From Magicicada septendecula (taxonomy: Eukaryota; Arthropoda; Insecta; Hemiptera; Cicadidae), in assembly GCA_034769895.1 (NCBI GenBank), contig CM068370.1:39177344-39241343 (forward strand): DNA of 64,000 bases. The letters are read 5' to 3'. The notes under the pieces are model-generated. The model was not told the origin of the DNA. It saw only the letters and a list, made by a program, of their open reading frames with translations, and did no database searches. Both the position numbers and the translations under genes were made by a program. Positions 56,576-64,000 of this stretch are shown piece after piece (position 1 is the stretch's first letter; each line of letters begins with the position of its first letter).

Positions 56576-57350
56576 GGATTGGAATGATATGTGTGCAGCA
56601 AAATCAGTGTCGTGGCTGCTATCAGAAGAGCAAAATGAATGCCAGGCTGAAGTTGGACAATTGCACAAGATTTGCTTGTAATTGCTAAGAATGGCCATAA
56701 CTGAATGTAGCCATAGGTTTATGGCTATGACTCTGAAACAAAAGCCCAATTATTCCCACCACATGTGGAAAAGACATATGAAGTTAGAGGAATGTGAAGG
56801 CCATGTTAATGGTGGTTTTTGATTGTGGAGCTCAAGCCCATCAGCCTTGCTCCTTGAGACCAGACATTTAATAACAATTACTGTACTGCAATTCTTCACT
56901 AGCTGTGAGATGCAGTATGAAGAACGCGGCTGGAGTTGTAGGCAAGTGGTGACTGGCTACTTCGTCAAGACAGTGCACTAGCCCATTCTTCATGTCTTGT
57001 ACAAGATTTTTGCTGAAGCATCACATCATACAGAAGTCACAAGGTACCCCCTCCCCCAAAGTCTAGACTTGTTTCCTGTATCTTTTGGTTTTTACTGAAA
57101 CTAAACCACTTTTAAACGGAATTTGATTTCAGGGGATAGTTGAAATGAAGGAAAATGTGATAAAGCAGCTGATGGTGATGGGAAAATAGAACATTGCAGA
57201 TTGTTTGATAAATGTAAGAGACGCAGTGATAAGTGTGTGAGGTCCAGGGGGGGAACTACTTTGAAGGGGCTGATGTAAAATTGTATTATGCACCTTATTT
57301 AGGTTTTAGTGATTAATGGGTGTATACTTTTCTTGTAGACCTCATATTTC

Positions 57351-58470
57351 CATGTATTCGTATGTGCACTCACACTACACACACACACATTTATTTATTA
57401 AGTAGTATTCATTAGGACTGCAATAAATATGCTCAACAAATATGTGAAATTATGTTGGATAACATGACACATGCTGTTTATTTCAATGGCACAGTGTATT
57501 AATTAATTAAAAAGAATTGTCAAGTTATTAGAAAAATTCTATGTGAAAAGAAGTATAAAATATTATTACACACTATGAAATTATGGATATTAGCAATCGT
57601 GTCTAAAACAGAAACAAAACAATGGTTTGCTCACTAAAAATCTCAGGTCATCTTCAAGTAAGAATAAATTATTACATCATAGCTATAAATACTAAATAGA
57701 TAACATGAAGGCTATTTGAGAATACTTACTGACAAGGGCCTCTCACTGACTAGGAGGGATTCCACTTCTGGTCACATAAGGAAGGACTATGTGCATATAT
57801 ATATGTGTATATATGACGGTATATGTGCAAACATTCTGAAAACTGTAGGTTTGAAAACTTAGCAATACACGGATAGTTTTTCAGAGAGTGGGCGAATATT
57901 TCCAAATGCAGTAGAACTTCCCTCTCATGTGCCTTATTCTATTTCCCCCTTACCCATAATATAACTTGTATAACGTTCAAGTCTGATATCACAAGTAATA
58001 ACTGTCATTATGAAGCAAGCAAAAATGCATATTTGAGGACTGAATAGCAGCTAAACCTTCAGAAAACTTTCTTTGGTACAAGGGCATTAAATATTCCAAC
58101 ATATTTGAATGTGAGCAGCGTATATTACACTGTCTGTCAAAATATAAAGCCCACCCGAAGTACAATATTTTGATGTTGGTTCTCAGAGTTTTAAGAGCCG
58201 ATACATAACAATGCAAAACCTTTGGTAATACTGACTTGTATTTTATATTAAGGCTACACATTTTGTACACAATACTGTGACAGCTGATCAGTTTTTTTTT
58301 TCTCTGAACTTTGTTCCTGTTGGCGATTATTTTGACATGTTCTCTTCTTTTATTCCTTTCTTTCCATAAGAACATATACAGCTTCCTGGCTCTGGATAAT
58401 TTGAATTGCCCCTTCCACATGTTTGTTGACTATTCTACACCCAGGCTCGCTATGTCACTACAGTGCAAGG
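57351..58470. other. No gene supported
   Basis: AT-rich with small CA and TA microsatellite patches (57380, 57790). A 143-codon minus-strand frame at 57989-58420 has no recognisable domain and poor composition for a real protein; left unannotated. Confidence 0.5.
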
Positions 58471-58479
58471 TGGCAAAGG

Positions 58480-58510
58480 TATAAATACTCTATTTTGAAG
58501 TGGCCAGTTG
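58480..58510 (+). promoter_or_regulatory. Possible TATA promoter
   Basis: TATAAATA at 58480-58487 with an initiator-like CCAGTTG about 25 bp downstream (58504). A possible noncoding exon follows at 59141. No protein is attached. Confidence 0.3.
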
Positions 58511-59140
58511 AGTTGCAGCAGGCAAAATTTCAAGTGCAGTTTACAGTTATTAGTGGAAAGAAGAGAGTATTGAGTTAATTAGTGTGAGACTGTAATAAGG
58601 TGACATTTATTGTTGTGTGTTGGACAAATTTAACGTGACTTATTGTATACGAGTGTCTTCCTTTATTTCTAACTGATGTTTGTTTCAAATTAATGTTTAT
58701 AATTAATGGGATCATTCCACTGTTCAACACAATGGTCTGTGATACCTTCGTAACAATAATAATTTTACAAAATAGACACTTGTTTTTCTGTAATTTGAAT
58801 TTATGTAATCGATTCATTGTTCTTCTTCTGCCAGTCCAGTGCCCTACTATTGGTGTATTGTCTGTGGTCTGAGCCTGTCGAGTAATGGCTGTCGATGTAC
58901 ACAAACTGTCACAGAGTCTCGACATGTCCTGAATAGACTGCTGGCAACACTACGTACACCTTATTGCCTGAGCTACTACATATTGTAGGCCCTGTACTTT
59001 GATGTAAACTAGTACTGGTGACGATTAGTGGTTTCTGGTGTCTGACCGTCTTCTGTGTTGTTTACGGCTGATTAAACTATCATATTGTTATACGTCTAGT
59101 CTGTGTTTCTCTGATAAACATTTCTCTATGTTTTTTGCAG

Positions 59141-59208
59141 CTAATACATAGTCAAACGTCAAATTCCTTTATTGCTGCAATTTTCCTACGACAATTAAAG
59201 AAGACAAG
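59141..59208 (+). other. Possible noncoding exon
   Basis: 68 bp between a strong acceptor (TCTCTATGTTTTTTGCAG) and a donor (AAG/GTATGA). It has stops in all frames or too little length to judge, so if real it is 5' UTR. It could belong to the promoter at 58480. Confidence 0.3.
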
Positions 59209-59404
59209 GTATGACAGTTAGTTAAGCGTTTGTTGCACACCAGTATAATGGCCTTGGTGCTATGAAAGTAAAACTTTGTGTGTACCACAAACCAATGGCA
59301 TTTTAAATATTTCATAAGCAGTGGCATTTTTATTTGTCAACATGCTTTCTGCACATTACTTTAACAATAGAACTTATTATTTTTAACAGTGTTATTTATT
59401 TAAT

Positions 59405-60811
59405 TAAGAAAGTTGTGTTAGTGGTTATAATCACAAACAGAATTATCAGTGTTGCACACCACTATAAAAAAATTATTCCGATTAGCGCTTTCAAGCTTCT
59501 CAGCTCATCGTCAGATTGGAAATAAGAGAATGAAACCAAACTCTTCACACCCCCACTCACCCCACTGTCCACACACACACCCCCAAACAAGCTATAAGTC
59601 AAATGTCCCTTCCCAACCTCCGAGCCCTGTCACCCCTGTCTGTACAGTTACTATTTTTCTAGCACATTCCTTGTGTGTGTGTGTACATTCTTTTTAAAAC
59701 CTAACGTAAAGCCTTTCTCATTCACACTTTTGGCCACGGTCACTCACCCTTATTTCAAAAACATCCATACATGCAATTTAATTCTTATTGTTATCTATCC
59801 GTCCTCTATCTTTTACTTTTTAATTATATTATAAAATATTTCTTCATTATCAAATTTAGTTTTAGTATTAATTAAATTGTCTAACCCTTTTTCTCTTTCT
59901 TTCAATATTTCTAACTCCTCCCTAAGCTTCCTTTCAACTGTGTTATTTACTACTTTTAAAATTGTATAGTCTTCCAAAGGATTAACAAACTTATGGTTCT
60001 CTTCTATGAAATGTCTTGCATATAACAAATTTGTTGTTCTATTACCTTCTCCACATTTGTGGTCAGACAACCTGGATACGAATTTCCATCCTGCCTCACC
60101 GAGGTACACTTTGTTGCATTCATTACATTTTAATTTATAAATTCTGCTTCTCTGTAATACTGGGAGTTTTTCTATACTTTGGTTCCTTGTCTTATCAAAT
60201 ACCTTTTCACATTTTTTAATAGCTATATCTACTCCGTATTTATTAAAACATTTTATAATTTTTCTGGTATGTGATCCTATGTATGTCAATGACCCTGCAT
60301 AATTCTTTTTTTCTGGTTCTATTTTAGCTTTTTGCATGTTAATACTTTTCATAACTTTATCCACTATGTTAGTGTCATAGTTATTATTCCTTACAATTCC
60401 CTTTATCTTTTTTTATCTCCCTATCTTTTATTTCTCTCTCTCTCTTTCAAACACTTCTGAGCTATATAACAAAATGAATTGATTGCCGCCATCTTATATC
60501 TATAAGGGTGGCAAGACTCTCGGTATAATTATATCAGAATACAATTCTTTCCTAAATATCCCAAATTGCAGTTTTTCATTATTTTTAATTTCTATTTTTA
60601 AATCTAAGTAATTTATTTTCTTACCTCTTATCTCTTCTTTGACCTGTAAGTTTTTATCCTTATTATTTACCTCACTTGGGAAGGAAGCATAGAAGAAGTG
60701 CATGCGTTTATAAATGTGACACGATGACTTCATTTCCGGCTGGCGCCAAAGCGGACACCAGTGTCCGCTGTAGGTTTTTCTAATAGAACTTAAATAAAAC
60801 CTGTTTTTCAT
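59405..60811 (-). mobile_element. Second Penelope-like element with terminal hammerhead
   Basis: The end of a reverse transcriptase (60500-60811: KKINYLDLKIEIKNNEKLQF, IFRKELYSDIIIP) and a GIY-YIG region (59813-60364: RIYKLKCNECNKVYLGEAGW, SRLSDHKCGEG, HFIEENH). The two frames are separated, so the coding region is broken, and the N-terminal RT part is missing. Downstream on the minus strand is a terminal-repeat-like region with a hammerhead motif. Differs clearly in sequence from the 48.5-49.8 kb element, so a separate lineage. Confidence 0.85.
59473..59525 (-). ncRNA. Hammerhead ribozyme motif (strong candidate)
   Basis: Minus strand: helix I 5' strand TTATTTCCAAT (59525-59515), core CTGACGA (59514-59508), helix II G-AGCT-GAGA-AGCT-T with a GNRA-type loop, core GAAA (59492-59489), minimal helix III GCGC, TA with expected cleavage after A, then helix I 3' strand ATCGGAATAA (59482-59473). 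Helix I gives at least seven pairs with one mismatch and a bulge. All invariant core bases are present. Very short helix III is usual for Penelope-like hammerheads. Confidence 0.75.
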
Positions 60812-61009
60812 TTAAACTGAGACAGGAATGTTTCTTGTGTTACAAGTGACTGGAGAATCATTTTGGCCCATAGTAGAGAAAATTTTTAAAACTTGGCTTG
60901 GCAGTCAACGTGTTAAGAGATAGTATGAACAACAGTAATAAATGACTTACTTGTACATTCAGTATCTGCAGTCTGTCGTCTCATCAAAGCAGTCACTATT
61001 GAGCTTTAT
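60812..61009. other. No gene seen
   Basis: About 200 bp between the Penelope-like element and LTR E without recognisable features. Confidence 0.4.
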
Positions 61010-62237
61010 TGTGACACATTTGTTAAAGTATTAACAATATATAAATAAAGTCACTAGTTCTGGGCGACATTTGTTACCTTATATTTGTTAACAAAGTTAT
61101 TCTTCGCTTTATTTCTATCGTACTTACCATGTGAGTACCATAATTATGCGCTGAAGCACATGGTCCACTGCCATACATTACTTTCTCTATAGGGTCCAGA
61201 GTTCTTTTAAACCGAAATCAGAGACTGAGCTGGGTCTTGACATAATGCTTTTAACAACAATAGTGGTGGCATAAAAACTTTGTTTAATGACACTAAATAC
61301 TTTACATTTACGACTATCAAAAATATGGTGTCTTATTACATCAAACAAAATGGTGTCTTATAAGACTCAGTATAACATGGCGGACCTCTACTTCCGCTTT
61401 GTTAGTTATTAATTAATTTCAATTATGTGTTTCATATTTGTTGTAAATCCCCAAAACATTTTACTACTGCAGTATATTTAGATTTTAGTATTATCATAAA
61501 GTTGTATGGTTTCAACATAAACCAACGCCTCATTTTTTAATAGAAATGCCGGTATCTTTCACTCACACATTTACTCTGTATTCTCCCATTTTCTCACCTC
61601 TGGTACATTTTATTAATCAAAGATTTTTTGAGCTCAATTCTTTAGTTACTTTATAATTATTGATTTTGTCACTTCCCTGGGTTTGAAGAGGTAGTCTCCC
61701 GATCATGCGTTCATCTCGACCAGTTGTTCGGCGAACTTTTCCTGTTTTGTCGGTCTTTTCATGCACTGAATTTACATTGTAACTGACTGTTTACTGAATA
61801 CAGGTATATTCTACCTTTGGATTACATTTTGATTAATTTAGAACACTTCAAACTGGCAAAATTAAGCCAGTTAATAATCGAACGTGTGTACACTCTGATG
61901 TGCTGTAATGGACTGAGACCGGGTCAGACGCAAAATCTGCGTATGAAGTAGTGTCATTTTGTCACCGTCTTTTGTTTCATATGGCTGACGCCTTTGTTTT
62001 GTGTCATTCTTATGACGTTTTCACTTGTTTTATTACATCTCATTATTGTCTTTCCATTGGTTTTATATAACGGATGCAGCGGAACGCACGTAGGCTATGA
62101 CCTTGTACTCAATCTACACTGATGAAACTGCGTCGTGTTATTAATGATTGGGAGAGTTGTTCTAACCATATTTTATATATGAAAATACATATTTCCTTGT
62201 ACCATAATTCCTTAAGACGGATGTTTGTACCGTCACA
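61010..62237 (-). mobile_element. LTR element E, downstream LTR
   Basis: The right edge is firm: ACCGTCACA at 62237 followed by a polypurine tract (C-run 62241-62245 on plus). The left edge TGTGACAC at 61010 is chosen by analogy with LTR A (TGTGACATT) and the length it gives (1228 bp); it is not proven. Diverged from A, B and C. Confidence 0.6.
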
Positions 62238-64000
62238 AAACCCCCTCAATGAGAGGTTTTATGCCAAAGCATAAAAACTCTCATTGACACATTCATACTG
62301 TCTAAAGGGATCAGTCAGGATGTCGCCACAACCCCCTGTAGTGTTTACAAAAAAATATAGTCACCCTTGGTCCAGTGATAGTGACCATACCCATCTGACC
62401 TTACTGGACTTCTCAGGAGAGATCCCAACACCATAAGGCCATTTCGCACTTAACGCTCATGCTCTGACGCACAGGCCAGCTCAGGACCGCCGTCACAACA
62501 CCATCAAACTCTGAAACATGAAATACAAAAATTTTAAATAGTGGCCTTATCTATTCCCGTATCCACAACTGGTATGTCTCCCCTTAGCTGCATTGGTTTG
62601 TGTTTTGAGGCATTGGTTTGCTTAACTCTAAAATTCTCTCATAATAAAAACGAATAAGATTTAAAATAGAAAATCCATTTCCCTTTTCAACATTCCTACA
62701 TTTATTAAAATTTTCTGACCCCAGTCAATATTACCTTTCTTACGTCATCACAAGAAAACATATTCTTATACTAAGCATAACATATAAAACAAAATTTTAA
62801 TTCCTCAACGCAACAACAACTATTTATCTTTATTATATAAAATCAAAATATACTATTATGGCAAACACTTCAAATATTCTAAACTTTCTTTACTCAGCTT
62901 TCCTGATACTCATATTTCTTTGCAACAGAATTGTAATTAATTTTTATATCCAACACCAATATCAACGTTATTTCTTTACTTAATATTTGTTACCATTGCT
63001 ACCAATAACAATAAAACATAATAAAACATTGAACATCAAACATTAACATTGTTACATTTACATTACATAATTCACATTTACACAACTTGTATCAAAACTT
63101 TATAACATCATTATTATCAACTCTCTATTCAACTTTTAATTAGTTAACATTTATTGTATCATTAGATTCTATAAAAAATTTCAAATTTATTATTAGCCTT
63201 TCTGTTACATCACCTTTCTACTATGAATTTTATTTTTCTAACCTTTTCATCAATACTTATCTAGTTTGAGTGACTCTCTATTATTCACTATTATCTATAT
63301 CTTATTTTGGCATTTATCTATCTAACCTTACTCACCTTTCTTTCCTACTAACACCCATTACTAACAACCAGATTTACATATTATGACACTAATATCTCCA
63401 CAATAACAACCCCCTTCAACCTTAATTCTATTTATACCGTTCACTTCTTTAAGTGAAATTTCTATTACCTCTTTGTACTAGGATGTGTGTACCCTACCTG
63501 GCAATATACACGTTCATAACCTTTTGCCCTCCACCAAATATCGGCAAACACTCTTACCCTTCTCTAATTACGGGAACTGCCACAACGCCGCACGTTGATC
63601 ATACCTTACCACCTCATCCTTACTACAAAATATAACCATCAACTATTTATATTTACCATTTACATTACTCACCTTCTTTACATATAATCACTAACTACTG
63701 TGTCCCTAAAATATCTTAACGCCCTCTTTGTGTATTATCTGTATCTCAGCTTCTTATTCTCTCTAACTCCCATTAACTCTGATTAACTCACATGCCTTAT
63801 TGATCATTATTACCCAAACTCTTTTACAACATTTCACCTTAATATAACACTAGAAAATTCATCACTTATCTTACAATCATAATACAACTTAATATCTGAA
63901 CATATTTATGTTTACTCATTTATTATTCATTAGAATCTAAATCTCATAATTAATTAAATTCATTATCAAACTTTCTTCAATTATTTAAAATTCTACAGTA
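62238..64000 (-). mobile_element. LTR element E, internal region, runs off the window
   Basis: Noncoding AT-rich sequence with blocks shared with A (GGATCAGTCAGGAT near 62308) and with B and C (ATGCCTTATTGA and ACCCAAACTCT near 63790-63830). The coding part and the upstream LTR would lie beyond 64000. Confidence 0.65.
62247..62286 (-). promoter_or_regulatory. Hairpin abutting the polypurine tract, element E
   Basis: Arms CAATGAGAGGTTTTATGC and GCATAAAAACTCTCATTG around the loop CAAA: 18 pairs with one mismatch. Same position, arm length and loop size as in element A, but with different, compensating bases. Confidence 0.7.

Larger units (their letters stand above)
55640..57350 (+). pseudogene. 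Decayed mariner transposase, interrupted by other repeats
   Basis: Conceptual reading gives decayed mariner blocks: MGDTVITLWYKLFKDGWES (about 55677), LLSEEQNE and YGYDSETKAQ (56620-56745), a degenerate HHDNAPAHSS-type region (about 56980-57030) and DKCKRRSDKCVRSQGG-like then NYFEGAD (57210-57270), the standard mariner C-terminus. Many stops and shifts. A LINE fragment and another repeat (55870-56575) split it. Confidence 0.6.

Noticed and set aside
57989-58420. 143-codon minus-strand frame
   Set aside because: No domain, no splice or start context, and residue composition of AT-rich noise.

Overview
The window looks like a piece of a large, AT-rich, repeat-laden insect genome. The evidence is insect-type mariner/Tc1 transposons, a CFDP2/RTE-like LINE, Penelope-like elements with GIY-YIG endonucleases, a tRNA-derived SINE, and three short spliced exons whose acidic, lysine-rich peptide resembles the N-terminus of polyneopteran zinc-finger genes. 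No bacterial-type gene, rRNA or intact tRNA gene was seen. Almost everything recognisable is mobile DNA; the only host gene I can support is the spliced one at 3.4-6.6 kb (+ strand), whose remaining exons must lie outside the window or be unrecognisable here.

Layout. 0-8.7 kb: host-gene introns carrying a short tandem duplication, a 221-bp palindrome with a well-formed hammerhead-ribozyme motif, and LINE and mariner remnants. 8.7-19.4 kb: a degraded LTR element (D, minus strand), its upstream LTR split by a 4.1-kb DNA transposon with ~500-bp inverted ends and an unassigned transposase-like gene; that transposon in turn carries a solo LTR. 19.4-38 kb: a 9.84-kb segment present twice in tandem, made of nested LTR elements (A and B on minus, C on plus) plus one mariner. 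38-42.5 kb: the rest of C. 42.5-50.7 kb: a transposase remnant, two copies of a Harbinger-like repeat R, a 5'-truncated LINE with a 50-bp minisatellite tail, and a Penelope-like element inside the second R. 51-57.4 kb: a DD82E Tc1/mariner-like transposon, a SINE, a foldback with two hammerhead-like motifs, and a mariner remnant interrupted by other repeats. 58.4-61 kb: a possible promoter and noncoding exon, then a second Penelope-like element ending in a hammerhead motif. 61-64 kb: the downstream LTR and part of the internal region of a further LTR element (E, minus strand).

LTR elements A, B, C and E are related to one another (D more loosely). A and B share LTRs of about 1.05-1.12 kb and a lysine-tRNA-type primer site; a 4-bp target duplication is seen for A. 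A, B and C carry a coiled-coil protein and a second small protein ending in RL-(I/V/L)-(F/Y)-D-(D/E)-G-G, and no protease, reverse transcriptase or integrase is visible, so they look like passengers needing another element's enzymes. A and E carry an 18-bp hairpin directly upstream of the polypurine tract whose two arms have changed together, the most interesting structural signal in the window. All LTR elements are treated here as fossils; only their parts, boundaries and nesting are described.

All calls were made by eye. Family names for transposons, ages and boundaries not marked by a repeat or duplication should be read as provisional.
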